Counted from the stretch's first letter, positions 25,767-35,867 are shown. The stretch: 51,756 bases of DNA from Lachnospiraceae bacterium (GCA_024687205.1 JAILES010000124.1:1-51756), one strand, 5' to 3'. Numbers and translations: made by a program. Notes: a model not told the origin generated them from the letters alone.

Positions 25767-26348
25767 ATGGGAGAGATAAGTGAAGAAGTAAAAGATGTTG
25801 CGGAAGAGACCGAAGAAGTAGAAGAGCTTTCGGAGGAGAGCGGAGAAGTAAGCGAAGAGAAGGCAGCAGAGGTAAACACAGAGTCTGCAGATGAGAACGA
25901 GGAGATAACGGGCTATATCCGCACCGATGACGGTGTGGATGATACGCCTGATATCTACGAGGATCCGCTGGAGCCCAAGAGACGTGCGGCGCTGGCTCAC
26001 CGTCATGCGGCGGTGGCGGCCATCGATGCAGGCGAAGACGAGGCGGCTTTTAACGAGCTGGTCAAAGCGCTTGATATCTATGAAGAGACCATAATGCTCG
26101 GTGGCAACGAACAGGATTTCTATGTGCTGGGCAAGACCAGCGGAGCGCTGGTAAAGCTTGCCACCAGGCTGCAGAACCGTTATAACGAACAGAGTGAGGA
26201 AGCTTACAGGAATATGGCGGCAGTAGGCGACGATCCGGGAATGAAGCAGGGCTTCTTCAGGGAGGCCAATGACTGCAAAGACAAAGCGTTGCGCTATCTT
26301 ACCGCGATAAAAAAATATGAAAGCAAAGCCGCTCAGTACGGCAGCTGA
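25767..26348 (+). CDS. Acidic helical protein of unknown function
   Basis: A 193-residue protein. Residues 1-60 are extremely acidic and of low complexity (EVEELSEESGEVSEE), probably disordered. Residues 70-193 are alpha-helical in pattern (RAALAHRHAAVAAIDAGEDE, then FNELVKALDIYEETI, and a last amphipathic helix), perhaps a TPR-like or four-helix unit. There is no signal peptide, membrane segment or catalytic motif. It starts 24 bases after gltX behind GGAAGGAGA and ends just before a terminator, so it is cotranscribed with gltX. Confidence 0.65.
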   Translation: MGEISEEVKDVAEETEEVEELSEESGEVSEEKAAEVNTESADENEEITGYIRTDDGVDDTPDIYEDPLEPKRRAALAHRHAAVAAIDAGEDEAAFNELVKALDIYEETIMLGGNEQDFYVLGKTSGALVKLATRLQNRYNEQSEEAYRNMAAVGDDPGMKQGFFREANDCKDKALRYLTAIKKYESKAAQYGS

Positions 26349-26354
26349 AAAACA

Positions 26355-26388
26355 GGGGCCTGCTTGACAAAAGCAGGTCCTCTTTTTA
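26355..26388 (+). terminator. Rho-independent terminator after the gltX unit
   Basis: GGGCCTGCTT (26356-26365) pairs with AAGCAGGTCC (26371-26380), ten base pairs including one G-U, with loop GACAA, followed by TCTTTTTA. It overlaps the promoter of the next gene. Confidence 0.8.
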
Positions 26389-26392
26389 TACT
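26364..26392 (+). promoter_or_regulatory. Promoter overlapping the terminator, upstream of the helicase gene
   Basis: TTGACA (26364-26369) is perfect and lies mostly in the terminator loop. TATACT (26387-26392) follows with exactly 17 bases between, inside the T-tract region. Transcription would start near 26399, leaving about 38 bases before the ATG at 26437. Confidence 0.65.
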
Positions 26393-26436
26393 CTGATAAT
26401 ATCTGAGAAAGGTCGCTGCTTGGAAAGGCAGGACTG

Positions 26437-28272
26437 ATGAAATCTGATATCCTAAAAGGAGCTGACCCGCAGCAGCAGAAGGCTGTGTGCACGCAGGAGG
26501 GACCGGTCATGGTCCTTGCGGGACCGGGTGCGGGAAAGACCTTTGTGATCACAAGAAGACTTAAATATCTGATAGAAGAATGCGGTGTTGCGCCGGAAGA
26601 GATACTTGTCATCACTTTTACCAAAGCGGCAGCTGAGGAGATGGAATGCCGCTTTGATATGCTTTGCAAAGAAGTGTCGGGAGTTACCTTCGGAACCTTC
26701 CATGCCGTCTATTTTCATATACTGAAGAAATTCTATAATCTGGACCGTACGGGTATATTAGGTGAGGGTGAAAAAAGAAAACTGCTGAAAGAAGTCATCA
26801 ACGGAGTATGCGGAAGCGACACCGACGACGAAACTTTGATGGCCGTGCTTGAAGCAATATCCCGCATCAAGAATGCGGGACTGAGCGCGGATTCCTACAG
26901 TTCCGACATCGCGGCACTTGATCCCGTGATGTTTAAGAAAGTCTATGCTGCCTATAACAGCTTATTAAGGGAAAGGAAAAAACTTGATTTTGACGACATG
27001 ATACTGCGCTGCAGGGAGCTGTTCCTGGAACGGCCCGATATCCTTGATATGTGGAGGGAAAGGTACAGATACATACTCATAGATGAATTCCAGGATATCA
27101 ATCCCATGCAGTATGAGGTCATAAAGATGCTGGCCTATCCGCACAACAACCTCTGCGTGGTAGGGGATGATGACCAGTCGATCTACGCCTTCAGGGGATC
27201 GGATCCGGATATAATGCTGGGCTTCAAAAAAGACTATCCCGAAGCAAGGGTGATAAAGCTTGAAAACAACTACAGGAGCGGCAAGAGCATCATAGACACT
27301 TCGTTAAAGCTCATAGGCTGCAATAAAAAGAGGTTCAGGAAAAAGATAAGGGCCGGGAGCGAGAAAAACTGCACCGTTGCATTGCTTGACTGCCGGGACA
27401 GGAATGATGAGGCTGAGAAGATCTGCGGTCTGATAACGGCAGCGGCAAAGCACGGCATCACATACCGCGAGATGGCTGTGCTGCTTCGGACCAACGCAAT
27501 GGCAGGCTTCTTTGCCGGAAAACTCAGGGCAGCAGGCATACCTTTCTATGTAAAGGACAGAGTTGAAAGTATCTTTGACAGCTGCGAGGGGAAGGATATA
27601 AGGGCAATGCTGGATTTTTCAAAAGGAAAGACCGGCAGGGAAAACTTCTTAAGGTTTATGAACAAGCCCGTCAGATATATCAGCAGGGCGGATATTGGCC
27701 GCGGGGATATAGAGCTTTCGCGCATGCTTGCCGGGACTGAGCCGAAAAAATACATGTACGGACAGTTAAAGCAGCTGATATACGATATGGACAAGCTTAA
27801 GAAGATGCATCCCTTTGCCGCGGTAAATTACATAAGAAAGGGAATGGGATATGAACAGGCAGCCGTAAAAGAAGCGGCCGGAAGGGGCCGGGGAGAAGAG
27901 GCTGTTATAGAGATCCTTAACATGATACAGGAGGCCGCGGGAGAATGCGACTCCTACGAGGACTGGCTGGAGAGGATAAAGAGTGAACAGGAAGGTATGG
28001 AAGAGATGAAGAAGGATTCACCGGAGGCGGCGGTACAGCTGATGACCATGCACAGTTCAAAGGGGCTGGAATTCGGAATGGTGATAATCCCCGAGCTTAA
28101 CGAAGGGCAGATACCCTCCAACAAGTGTACAAAAAACAATGAGATAGAGGAGGAAAGAAGACTGCTCTACGTGGCCATGACCAGGGCAAAGGAAAAACTG
28201 TTTTTGCTGTACAGGGAAAAGAACCTGCAGAAGAAGATCCTGCCCAGCAGGTTTATAAAAGAATTACGGTAA
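26437..28272 (+). CDS. UvrD/PcrA-family 3'-5' DNA helicase, short form
   Basis: A 611-residue superfamily 1A helicase. Motif I GPGAGKT is at residues 29-35, motif II IDEFQD near 215-220 (DEFQ form), motif III VVGDDDQSIYAFRGS, motif V MTMHSSKGLEF and motif VI LLYVAMTRAKEKL. All catalytic motifs are intact. It is about 100 residues shorter than PcrA and ends right after motif VI, lacking the C-terminal extension used by PcrA to bind RNA polymerase. It could act in repair, replication restart or R-loop removal. It has its own promoter and is followed by the topoisomerase genes. Confidence 0.92.
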   Translation: MKSDILKGADPQQQKAVCTQEGPVMVLAGPGAGKTFVITRRLKYLIEECGVAPEEILVITFTKAAAEEMECRFDMLCKEVSGVTFGTFHAVYFHILKKFYNLDRTGILGEGEKRKLLKEVINGVCGSDTDDETLMAVLEAISRIKNAGLSADSYSSDIAALDPVMFKKVYAAYNSLLRERKKLDFDDMILRCRELFLERPDILDMWRERYRYILIDEFQDINPMQYEVIKMLAYPHNNLCVVGDDDQSIYAFRGSDPDIMLGFKKDYPEARVIKLENNYRSGKSIIDTSLKLIGCNKKRFRKKIRAGSEKNCTVALLDCRDRNDEAEKICGLITAAAKHGITYREMAVLLRTNAMAGFFAGKLRAAGIPFYVKDRVESIFDSCEGKDIRAMLDFSKGKTGRENFLRFMNKPVRYISRADIGRGDIELSRMLAGTEPKKYMYGQLKQLIYDMDKLKKMHPFAAVNYIRKGMGYEQAAVKEAAGRGRGEEAVIEILNMIQEAAGECDSYEDWLERIKSEQEGMEEMKKDSPEAAVQLMTMHSSKGLEFGMVIIPELNEGQIPSNKCTKNNEIEEERRLLYVAMTRAKEKLFLLYREKNLQKKILPSRFIKELR

Positions 28273-28296
28273 ACAGAACAAAAGTTCGATTCGGGC

Positions 28297-28325
28297 TTGC
28301 CAGAGCAGGAGATATATGGTATAAT
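28297..28325 (+). promoter_or_regulatory. Promoter of the type IIA topoisomerase genes
   Basis: TTGCCA (28297-28302), 17 bases, then TATAAT (28320-28325), with TG at 28317-28318 giving an extended -10. Transcription would begin near 28332, about 80 bases before the ATG at 28414. Confidence 0.8.
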
Positions 28326-28413
28326 TCAGACGTTTGTGCTACATCATATAGTAAATCTGTGTCGGGATGCCTTTCCGGTTACAGAGAAGCAATTCATTTA
28401 AGGAAGGTAATAA

Positions 28414-30348
28414 ATGGCAGAAGAGATCAAAAAACAGGACAGCTACGGAGCCGAAAACATAGTTGTGCTTGAGGGCCTTGAAGCGGTACGTATGAGGCCG
28501 GGAATGTATATAGGAAGTGTCTCCACCAAGGGACTCAATCATCTGATATACGAGATAGTCGATAACTCGGTGGATGAGCACCTTGCCGGACACTGTAACA
28601 ATATCTGGGTAACCCTTGAAAAGGACGGATCCGCAACCGTCGAGGACGACGGCCGCGGTATGCCTGTGGAGATGCATGCCAAGGGAATAAGTGCTGAAAG
28701 ACTTGTTTTCACCACGCTGCATGCGGGCGGTAAATTTGATGACAGCGCCTATAAGACCAGCGGTGGTCTTCACGGTGTGGGTTCTTCGGTTGTCAATGCA
28801 CTTTCGTCACATATGAAGGTTACGATCAAACGTAACGGACATATATACGAAGACGAATATGAGAGAGGCGAGCCGCTGATAGAGCTTCAGGACGGCCTGC
28901 TCCCGGAAAAAGGAAATACCAGGAGTACAGGAACAAAGGTCAATTTCACACCCGATGATACGATCTTTGACAAGACTTATTTCAAGGCAGAGGATGTGAA
29001 GAGCAGACTTCACGAGACAGCTTATCTCAATCCGGAACTTACTATATATTTCAAGGATCTGAGGATCGAGCAGCCGGATGAGGAAGTCTTCCATGAGCCC
29101 GAAGGGATACAGGGCTTTGTTAAGGCACTCAATAAAGGAAAAGAGCCGATTCATGAGGTGGTCTACTACAAGGGCGAACAGGATGATGTGGAAGTGGAAG
29201 TAGCTTTCCAGTACGTGAATGAATTCCACGAGATAGTGCTGGGCTTCTGTAACAATATCTACAACGCCGAAGGCGGTACCCATATCACCGGCTTCAAGAC
29301 CATGTTCACCACGGTCATCAACAGCTATGCAAGACAGCTGGGAAATCTGAAGGAAAAAGATGCCAACTTTACCGGAGCCGATGTCAGGAACGGAATGACT
29401 GCAGTGGTGTCGATAAAGCACAGGGATCCGAGATTTGAAGGACAGACCAAGACCAAGCTGGATAACCAGGATGCGGCTAAGGCGGTCAGCAAGGTGACCG
29501 GTGATGAGACAGTCCATTATTTTGACCGTAATCTCGAAGTACTGAAGAGTGTCATAGGCTGTGCCGAGAAGGCTGCAAAGATAAGGAAAACAGAGGAGAA
29601 GGTAAAGACCAACCTCCTGACCAAGCAGAAATATTCCTTTGATTCCAACGGAAAGCTGGCGAACTGCGGCTCACGTGATGCTTCCAAATGCGAGATATTC
29701 ATCGTCGAGGGTGATTCTGCAGGAGGCAGTGCCAAGACCGCGAGAAACAGGGAATTCCAGGCCATACTTCCGATCCGAGGCAAGACACTCAACGTTGAAA
29801 AGGCTTCCATTGACAAGGTACTTGCAAATGCCGAGATAAAGACCATGATAAATGCCTTCGGCTGCGGTTTCTCGGAAGGCTATGGTAATGATTTCGATAT
29901 AAGCAAGTTAAGATACGACAAGATAATAATAATGGCCGATGCCGATGTGGACGGTGCGCATATCTGTACGCTGCTGCTGACGCTGTTTTACCGCTTTATG
30001 CCCGAACTGATACAGGAAGGGCATGTGTACATAGCGATGCCGCCTCTTTACAAAGCCATACCCGCAAAGGGAAAAGAGGAGTATCTCTATGACGATTCGG
30101 CGCTGGCCAAATACAGAAAGACACACAAAGGAAACTTTACACTGCAGCGTTACAAGGGACTCGGAGAGATGGATCCCGCCCAGCTGTGGGAGACCACGCT
30201 GGATCCGGAGAGAAGGATGCTTAAGAGAGTGGATATAGAAGACCCGATACTGGCGTCCGACACCACCGAACTGCTGATGGGAAGCGAAGTGGCGCCCAGA
30301 AGGGGATTCATACACGAGAACGCCACGGATGCGATGTTGGATGTATAG
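28414..30348 (+). CDS. parE: DNA topoisomerase type IIA subunit B (ParE/GyrB)
   Basis: A 644-residue ATPase subunit. The GHKL ATP site includes YEIVDNSVDE (E47 as expected general base), DDGRGMP and the glycine-rich SGGLHGVGSSVVNALS. The TOPRIM domain shows EGDSAGGSA near residue 432 and DADVDGAH near 509, which bind magnesium. QRYKGLGEMD is the conserved C-terminal segment. Length and layout fit the short Gram-positive ParE/GyrB. The partner encoded 17 bases downstream lacks a GyrA box, so I prefer topoisomerase IV (decatenation) to gyrase; the name is less certain than the family. Confidence 0.85.
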   Translation: MAEEIKKQDSYGAENIVVLEGLEAVRMRPGMYIGSVSTKGLNHLIYEIVDNSVDEHLAGHCNNIWVTLEKDGSATVEDDGRGMPVEMHAKGISAERLVFTTLHAGGKFDDSAYKTSGGLHGVGSSVVNALSSHMKVTIKRNGHIYEDEYERGEPLIELQDGLLPEKGNTRSTGTKVNFTPDDTIFDKTYFKAEDVKSRLHETAYLNPELTIYFKDLRIEQPDEEVFHEPEGIQGFVKALNKGKEPIHEVVYYKGEQDDVEVEVAFQYVNEFHEIVLGFCNNIYNAEGGTHITGFKTMFTTVINSYARQLGNLKEKDANFTGADVRNGMTAVVSIKHRDPRFEGQTKTKLDNQDAAKAVSKVTGDETVHYFDRNLEVLKSVIGCAEKAAKIRKTEEKVKTNLLTKQKYSFDSNGKLANCGSRDASKCEIFIVEGDSAGGSAKTARNREFQAILPIRGKTLNVEKASIDKVLANAEIKTMINAFGCGFSEGYGNDFDISKLRYDKIIIMADADVDGAHICTLLLTLFYRFMPELIQEGHVYIAMPPLYKAIPAKGKEEYLYDDSALAKYRKTHKGNFTLQRYKGLGEMDPAQLWETTLDPERRMLKRVDIEDPILASDTTELLMGSEVAPRRGFIHENATDAMLDV

Positions 30349-30365
30349 TGGGGAGATAATAGGAA

Positions 30366-32609
30366 ATGGAACAACAGGACAGGATACTTAAAACGGAATA
30401 TTCCGAGGTAATGCAGAAGAGCTATATAGACTATGCGATGAGCGTCATCGTGAGCCGTGCCCTTCCGGATGTACGTGACGGCTTGAAGCCGGTACAGCGC
30501 CGTGTTTTATACGATATGTATGAGCTGGGAGTCAGGTATGACAGACCTCACAGGAAGAGCGCACGTATAGTCGGTGATACCATGGGTAAATATCATCCCC
30601 ACGGTGATTCATCCATATATGATGCTCTCGTGGTCATGACCCAGGAATTCAAGAAAGGCGCTATCCTTGTAGACGGCCACGGCAACTTCGGCAATATAGA
30701 AGGAGACGGAGCCGCTGCAATGCGATATACCGAAGCCAGGCTTTCGCGTATCGCCCAGGAAGGACTGCTGGCGGATCTTGATAAGGATGTGGTCGATTTC
30801 GGACCGAACTTTGATGAGACCGAGAAGGAGCCTCTGGTGCTGCCTGCAAGATTTTCCAATCTGCTGGTGAACGGTACCGAAGGTATAGCAGTAGGTATGG
30901 CGACCAAGATACCGCCCCACAATCTCGGCGAGGTGGTGGAAGCAACCAAGGCCTATATACGCAACGAGAACATCACTTCGGAAGGCCTGATGAAATACTT
31001 AAAGGGACCGGATTTCCCGACCGGAGGCATAGTCATCAATAAGGATGAACTTCCCGAGATATACAGGACCGGAAGCGGCAAGATAAAGATAAGAGGCAAG
31101 GTGGAGGTGGAACAGGCCAAAGGCGGACATCTGCTCCTTGTAATTACCGAGATACCTTTTACCATGATAGGTACCGGTATAGCAAAATTCCTTCAGGATG
31201 TGGCTTCTCTTGCGGAGACCAAGAAGACCACCGATATCGTGGATATATCAAACCAGTCTTCCAAAGAAGGTATACGTATAGTCATAGAGCTTAAGAAGGA
31301 TACGGATGTTGAAAACTTCAAGAATATGCTCTATAAGAAGACCAGGCTGGAAGATACTTTCGGCGTGAACATGCTTGCCATCGATAAGGGCAGGCCCGAG
31401 ACCCTGGGACTCAAGGAGATCATTGCAGCCAATGTTGATTTCCAGTTTGAAGTAAACCGCAGGAAGTATACAAACCTGCTCGCTAAGGAGAGGGACAAGA
31501 AGGAAGTACAGGAAGGTCTGATCAAAGCCTGCAACGTGATAGACCTGATCATCGAGATACTCAGGGGCTCCCGTGACAGGGCGCAGGCCAAGAGATGTCT
31601 GGTAGAGGGCGTAACGGACGGGATCAATTTCAAGAGCAAGCAGTCGGAGATCATGGCCCAGATGCTGAAATTCACCGAGAAGCAGGCGGATGCGATTCTT
31701 GAACTGCGTCTGTACAGACTCATCGGTCTGGAGATAGAAGCACTGAAAAAAGACTATGAGCAGACTACCGCAAATATCTACAGATATGAAGATATACTGG
31801 ACCGCAGGGAATCAATGGCACGTGTGATCATCGATGACCTGGACGCGATCAGGAAGATGTATGCCGTTGAAAGACGGACGGTGATCGAGAATGCCGAAGA
31901 AGCGGTATTTGAAGAGAAGAAGATAGAGGAAATGGATGTGGTATTCCTTATGGACCGTTTCGGATACTGCAAGACCATTGATAACCCGACTCTGGAGCGT
32001 AACAGGGAAGCCATAGAGCAGGAAAGCGCATGGATCGTGCCCTGCAAGAATACCGGACAGATACTTGCCTTCACCAACAAAGGAAATCTGCATACCGTCA
32101 AGGTTATGGATCTGCCTTTCGGAAGGTTCAGGGACAAGGGAACTCCTATAGACAACGTGAGCAATTACAATTCTTCGGAAGAGGATATAATATTCATAAC
32201 ATCCAAGAGCCAGCTCGGTCTGCAGAGACTTGCATTTATCACAAAGAGCGGTATGCTTAAATATGTTGCGGGCAGTGAGTTTGATGTGGCCAAGAGAATG
32301 GTGGCTGCAACCAAACTGGCTGACGGTGATGAAGTAAAGAGCGTGAACCTGATATATGACCAGATGTATGTAACACTCTGTTCGCATAAAGGTTTCCTTC
32401 TGAAATTCGACGTATCCGAGATACCCGAGAAGAAGAAAGCGGCCGTGGGTGTCAGAGGAATGAAGCTGGCGGCGGACGATTATGTGGAAGAAGTGTTCTA
32501 TATGAATGCTTTTGAAGAGAAGAAGATAATAGAATTCCACGACAAGAAACTGGATCTGGCGCTGATAAGGCCCCAGAAGAGAGATGCAAAGGGAACAAAG
32601 ATAAAATGA
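30366..32609 (+). CDS. parC: DNA topoisomerase type IIA subunit A (ParC/GyrA-like)
   Basis: A 747-residue cleavage subunit. The catalytic tyrosine is Y121 in [10 protein letters not shown], with R120 before it. [11 protein letters not shown] carries S82 and D86, the unmutated form of positions linked to quinolone resistance. The C-terminal beta-pinwheel (about residue 500 on) has no QRRGGRG-type GyrA box; the expected place reads [12 protein letters not shown]. Another blade reads [12 protein letters not shown], as in ParC. Without a GyrA box an enzyme normally cannot introduce negative supercoils, so topoisomerase IV function is inferred. The stop overlaps rsmD. Confidence 0.85.
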   Translation: MEQQDRILKTEYSEVMQKSYIDYAMSVIVSRALPDVRDGLKPVQRRVLYDMYELGVRYDRPHRKSARIVGDTMGKYHPHGDSSIYDALVVMTQEFKKGAILVDGHGNFGNIEGDGAAAMRYTEARLSRIAQEGLLADLDKDVVDFGPNFDETEKEPLVLPARFSNLLVNGTEGIAVGMATKIPPHNLGEVVEATKAYIRNENITSEGLMKYLKGPDFPTGGIVINKDELPEIYRTGSGKIKIRGKVEVEQAKGGHLLLVITEIPFTMIGTGIAKFLQDVASLAETKKTTDIVDISNQSSKEGIRIVIELKKDTDVENFKNMLYKKTRLEDTFGVNMLAIDKGRPETLGLKEIIAANVDFQFEVNRRKYTNLLAKERDKKEVQEGLIKACNVIDLIIEILRGSRDRAQAKRCLVEGVTDGINFKSKQSEIMAQMLKFTEKQADAILELRLYRLIGLEIEALKKDYEQTTANIYRYEDILDRRESMARVIIDDLDAIRKMYAVERRTVIENAEEAVFEEKKIEEMDVVFLMDRFGYCKTIDNPTLERNREAIEQESAWIVPCKNTGQILAFTNKGNLHTVKVMDLPFGRFRDKGTPIDNVSNYNSSEEDIIFITSKSQLGLQRLAFITKSGMLKYVAGSEFDVAKRMVAATKLADGDEVKSVNLIYDQMYVTLCSHKGFLLKFDVSEIPEKKKAAVGVRGMKLAADDYVEEVFYMNAFEEKKIIEFHDKKLDLALIRPQKRDAKGTKIK

Positions 32610-33163
32610 TGAGAGTTATAGCAGGGAGCGCGAGATCCATACCCTTGGCTGCTCCCAAAGGAGATAATGTAAGGCCTACGACGGACCGCATAAAGGAAAC
32701 TCTTTTTAACATGCTGCAGACCGATGTGCCGGATGCGGTATTCGTTGATCTGTTTTCCGGGAGCGGAGCCATAGGTATAGAGGCTTTAAGCCGGGGGGCG
32801 AAAAAGGCGTATTTTATCGATAACGATAAGGAGTCCATAGTCTGCATAGAAGCCAATCTTAAAAAGACAAAGCTTGAAGCTTCCGCAATGGTGCTGAGGC
32901 AGGACGGCGTAAGCGCCCTGGGATACAGCATAAGGGAAACCGCGGATATAATCTTTGCGGATCCTCCTTACGGAAAAGGTTATGATCAGCTGCTCATTAC
33001 AGCAGCCTCAAACAGCAAGGCTGTGGGAGAAGATACGCTCATCGTTATAGAGGAAGAAAAAAACAGGGATTTTTCCTTTGTATATGAGCAGGGATTTGAT
33101 ATAATAAAGGAAAAGATCTACAAGACCAATAAACATGTTTTTATCAGAAAGAGGCCGGCATGA
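32606..33163 (+). CDS. rsmD: 16S rRNA (guanine(966)-N2)-methyltransferase
   Basis: A 185-residue SAM-dependent methyltransferase that modifies G966 of 16S rRNA in the small subunit. [17 protein letters not shown] and [16 protein letters not shown] are the RsmD-type N-terminus. [20 protein letters not shown] is the SAM-binding loop, and ADPPY at residues 118-122 the N2-guanine methyltransferase catalytic motif. It overlaps the topoisomerase gene by four bases and coaD by four bases. The rsmD-coaD pairing is common in Firmicutes and supports both names. Confidence 0.95.
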   Translation: MMRVIAGSARSIPLAAPKGDNVRPTTDRIKETLFNMLQTDVPDAVFVDLFSGSGAIGIEALSRGAKKAYFIDNDKESIVCIEANLKKTKLEASAMVLRQDGVSALGYSIRETADIIFADPPYGKGYDQLLITAASNSKAVGEDTLIVIEEEKNRDFSFVYEQGFDIIKEKIYKTNKHVFIRKRPA

Positions 33164-33642
33164 AACACGCTATATATCCCGGGAGCTTTGATCCCATGAC
33201 TTTAGGGCATCTGGACGTTATCGAAAGGGCGGCGCAGATGTTTGATACGCTTACGGTAAGCGTTTTGAACAATAAGGCTAAATCTCCATTGTTTTCTGTG
33301 GAAGAACGTGTTAAAATACTCGAAGAAGCTACGGCTCATTTAAAGAATGTGAAGATAGATTCATTCAGCGGACTCCTTATCGACTATTGCGCAAAGAAAA
33401 ACGTGCACATAGTTATCAGAGGACTCAGGGCTATCACGGACTTTGAATACGAGCTGCAGATTGCACAGACGAACAGGAAACTTTCCAAGGGACAGGTAGA
33501 TACCATATTTTTAACAACCAGCCTGGAATATGCGTATCTGAGTTCATCATCGGTTAAGGAGATAGCTTCCTTCCACGGGGATATAAGCCAGTGTGTTCCG
33601 GAATTCCTGGTCGACAGGATACTTGAGAAATATGCTGAATAA
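33160..33642 (+). CDS. coaD: Pantetheine-phosphate adenylyltransferase
   Basis: A 160-residue nucleotidyltransferase catalysing the penultimate step of coenzyme A synthesis (4'-phosphopantetheine plus ATP to dephospho-CoA). [16 protein letters not shown] contains the TxGH nucleotide-binding motif. [21 protein letters not shown] is the PPAT signature, and SSSSVKEIA the ISSTxVRE-like motif. Length is typical. It overlaps rsmD and is followed after 32 bases by a coiled-coil protein gene. Confidence 0.97.
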   Translation: MKHAIYPGSFDPMTLGHLDVIERAAQMFDTLTVSVLNNKAKSPLFSVEERVKILEEATAHLKNVKIDSFSGLLIDYCAKKNVHIVIRGLRAITDFEYELQIAQTNRKLSKGQVDTIFLTTSLEYAYLSSSSVKEIASFHGDISQCVPEFLVDRILEKYAE

Positions 33643-33674
33643 ACAGGCGGTTACGAAAGGAGCAATAAAGGGCC

Positions 33675-34331
33675 ATGGCACGTACCAACAGTAAGATCGA
33701 GAGTGTGATCGATGAGATTGAGGCATTAGTCGAACAGAGCAGACCTGTGAGATTTTCAGCCACCGACATTAGGATCAACAGAGAAGAGATCGAAGCCCTT
33801 CTCCGGGATCTGAAGAACAGTGTGCCCGAGGAGATCGAGCGTTACCGCAAAATACTGAGCAACAAGGAAGCCATAGAGCGTGAAGCAAGGCAGGAAGCCG
33901 ACAGGATGCTCGAAGAGGTCAGGATGAAGACCAACGAGATGCTCAGCGAGAATGAGATAAGTATGAGGGCAAGGAAGCAGGCCGATGATCTGGTATCGGC
34001 AGCTGCCAGGGAAGCCCAGGCGATAATAGAGGATGCACAGTCACAGGCTGACCATTACATGATGTCGGCACAGAAATACTTAAATGACATGCTTTCCAAC
34101 TTAAGCGGTATGATCTATGACTGTATAGAGACCAGTACCAGAAATACCAACCGTTTCCTGGAATCCTTAAACAGCTTCGGTGAGACGGTACAGGAAAACC
34201 TGGATGAACTTAACAGAGCTCCCGAGCAGCAGGAAGAGGAGCCTGTCCAGGATAATTATTACAACGACACACCGGGTGAGCAGAGATCCATCTTTGATAA
34301 TATCGAAGAGGACGGAGAGAATATCGACTGA
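33675..34331 (+). CDS. Coiled-coil protein resembling ATPase b/H subunits or DivIVA-like proteins
   Basis: A 218-residue soluble protein. Residues about 45-165 form a long charged helix with alanine-rich heptads (REARQEADRMLEEV, QADDLVSAAAREAQAIIED, AQSQADHYMMSAQKYL). The tail from 180 on is acidic, Gln-rich and disordered. This pattern is shared by ATP synthase b/H-type stalks and by DivIVA-like cell-division scaffolds, but no DivIVA N-terminal signature is seen. The position after coaD suggests a housekeeping envelope or division role (inference). A GAAAGGAGC ribosome site precedes the ATG. Confidence 0.65.
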   Translation: MARTNSKIESVIDEIEALVEQSRPVRFSATDIRINREEIEALLRDLKNSVPEEIERYRKILSNKEAIEREARQEADRMLEEVRMKTNEMLSENEISMRARKQADDLVSAAAREAQAIIEDAQSQADHYMMSAQKYLNDMLSNLSGMIYDCIETSTRNTNRFLESLNSFGETVQENLDELNRAPEQQEEEPVQDNYYNDTPGEQRSIFDNIEEDGENID

Positions 34332-34341
34332 ATCACAGGCA

Positions 34342-34938
34342 ATGAACGCTAAGAAAGCAGTAAAGGGTGAATACGGTTATCTGAAAGCGCAGATGAAAAG
34401 AGAGATCTTTAAGACTGCGCTTTTCTTTGCGCTGGCAGCGATCTTCCTGATAGCTGGCATAGTGATCATGAAGGGCAAGGATCCGACACTGACTTTTTCC
34501 CAGAGCAAAAACAATCTGCTGACCATAGGAGCCGTGCTGTTCATACTGCCCGGAGCCAAGTTCCTGGTATCCACGATCATGTTTGCCAGGGCACTTAAAT
34601 ATGCCTGCCCGGAGGAACTGTATAAGAGCATAACTGAGAAAAACGATATGGCGGCTTTTGATGTATATCTGACCTCCTATCAGAAAGACTTTCCGCTCTA
34701 TGCCGTGGTATGCGGGGATAATGAGATGGCGGGACTTTCCGCAGATCCGAAAACGGATGAAAATGCCGCAAGGGAACATATACTGCAGGTGCTGAAAAAA
34801 GACGGATATAAAAACGTGACCGTAAAGATATTCAAAGATAAGGCTAAGTTTCTGGAGCGTATAGGGAGCATGAACGGGGGAGAGGAACCGGAAAAGAGTC
34901 TGAAGCTCCGCAGTCTGATACTGGATGTTTCGTTATGA
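34342..34938 (+). CDS. Two-helix membrane protein of unknown function
   Basis: A 198-residue protein. A basic N-terminus is followed by membrane helices at about residues 26-46 (ALFFALAAIFLIAGIVIM) and 62-84 (LLTIGAVLFILPGAKFLVST). A cytoplasmic-looking alpha/beta domain of about 110 residues follows. The frame is open to 34180, but that part overlaps the coiled-coil gene and reads as unlikely protein, so ATG 34342, ten bases after the previous stop, is used. The ribosome site (ACAGGC) is weak, suggesting coupling to the upstream gene. The ATGA overlap with the next gene links it to the pseudouridine synthase. Confidence 0.65.
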   Translation: MNAKKAVKGEYGYLKAQMKREIFKTALFFALAAIFLIAGIVIMKGKDPTLTFSQSKNNLLTIGAVLFILPGAKFLVSTIMFARALKYACPEELYKSITEKNDMAAFDVYLTSYQKDFPLYAVVCGDNEMAGLSADPKTDENAAREHILQVLKKDGYKNVTVKIFKDKAKFLERIGSMNGGEEPEKSLKLRSLILDVSL

Positions 34939-35864
34939 AAGAGATCTGTATAAGTTCAAAAGAAGCCGGCATAAGGCTTGATAAATATCTGAGAAAACTG
35001 CTTCCGGCTGCCGGCAGCTCTTTTTTATATAAGATGCTGAGGAAGAAGAATATCCTTCTGTCCGGCGCAAAGGCAGGCGGACAGGAGATACTGAAGGAAG
35101 GGGATATCATAAAGATCTTCTTTTCGGATGAGACCTTTGAAAAGATGAGGGGAAGCGGCGAAGCGGATGCAGGGAGACTGGAGCGCGGCAGAAGGGCATA
35201 CAGGGAGGCGGAAGGCATAGAGATACTGTATGAAAGCGAAGATCTGCTCTTTGCCGATAAACCTGCCGGAATGCTGACCCAGTCTGACAAGGGGGGAGAA
35301 CTGTCTTTAAACGACTGGCTTGTCGGTTACCTGCTTGAAAAAAAAGGCTCCATCGATGCCAAACAGCTGCCTTCTGTCATGAACAGACTGGACAGGAATA
35401 CTTCCGGCATAGTGATGTGCGGCCTGAATTATGCGGGCTGCCGTTTCCTTGCTGATACCATAAAAGGCGGCGGTATCAGAAAAATATACCTTGCCCTGGC
35501 GGAAGGAACACTTGAGGGCAGAGGAGAGCTGAAGGGCTATCTTGTAAAAGATGAAGCAAACAATAAAGTGAGCATCAGCGATAAAGGGGAAGGAAAGCCC
35601 GTGGTCACGAGATACAGGGTGCTGGAAAAGCGTGAAGCCCATACACTCCTTGAAGTGGAACTTGAGAGCGGCAGATCCCATCAGATACGTGCCCATCTTG
35701 CGCATATCGGCCATCCCCTTGCAGGCGATATAAAATACGGAGGCCATCCCCATAAAGGAAAAAGCACGCAGTATCTGCATGCTTATAAACTGATATTCCC
35801 GGTAAATGATAAGGAGGAGCCTGAAATGAGCGGCAGGGTGATCGAGAGCCGCATAAGCTTCTGA
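34935..35864 (+). CDS. RluA-family 23S rRNA/tRNA pseudouridine synthase
   Basis: A 309-residue RNA-modifying enzyme. An S4-type RNA-binding domain occupies residues 1-65 (RLDKYLRKLLPAAGSSFLYK). The catalytic domain follows, with MNRLDRNTSGIV containing the catalytic aspartate D153, FADKPAGMLTQSD before it, and SGRSHQIRAHLAHIGHPLAGD near the C-terminus. All are hallmarks of the RluC/RluD branch. The exact rRNA position cannot be assigned. It starts in a four-base overlap with the membrane protein gene and meets the converging minus-strand gene with three bases between. Confidence 0.93.
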   Translation: MKEICISSKEAGIRLDKYLRKLLPAAGSSFLYKMLRKKNILLSGAKAGGQEILKEGDIIKIFFSDETFEKMRGSGEADAGRLERGRRAYREAEGIEILYESEDLLFADKPAGMLTQSDKGGELSLNDWLVGYLLEKKGSIDAKQLPSVMNRLDRNTSGIVMCGLNYAGCRFLADTIKGGGIRKIYLALAEGTLEGRGELKGYLVKDEANNKVSISDKGEGKPVVTRYRVLEKREAHTLLEVELESGRSHQIRAHLAHIGHPLAGDIKYGGHPHKGKSTQYLHAYKLIFPVNDKEEPEMSGRVIESRISF

Positions 35865-35867
35865 GGC

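Noticed and set aside
34180..34341. N-terminal extension of the two-helix membrane protein
   Set aside because: It overlaps the coiled-coil gene in another frame and reads as an Arg/Ser/Thr-rich shadow.
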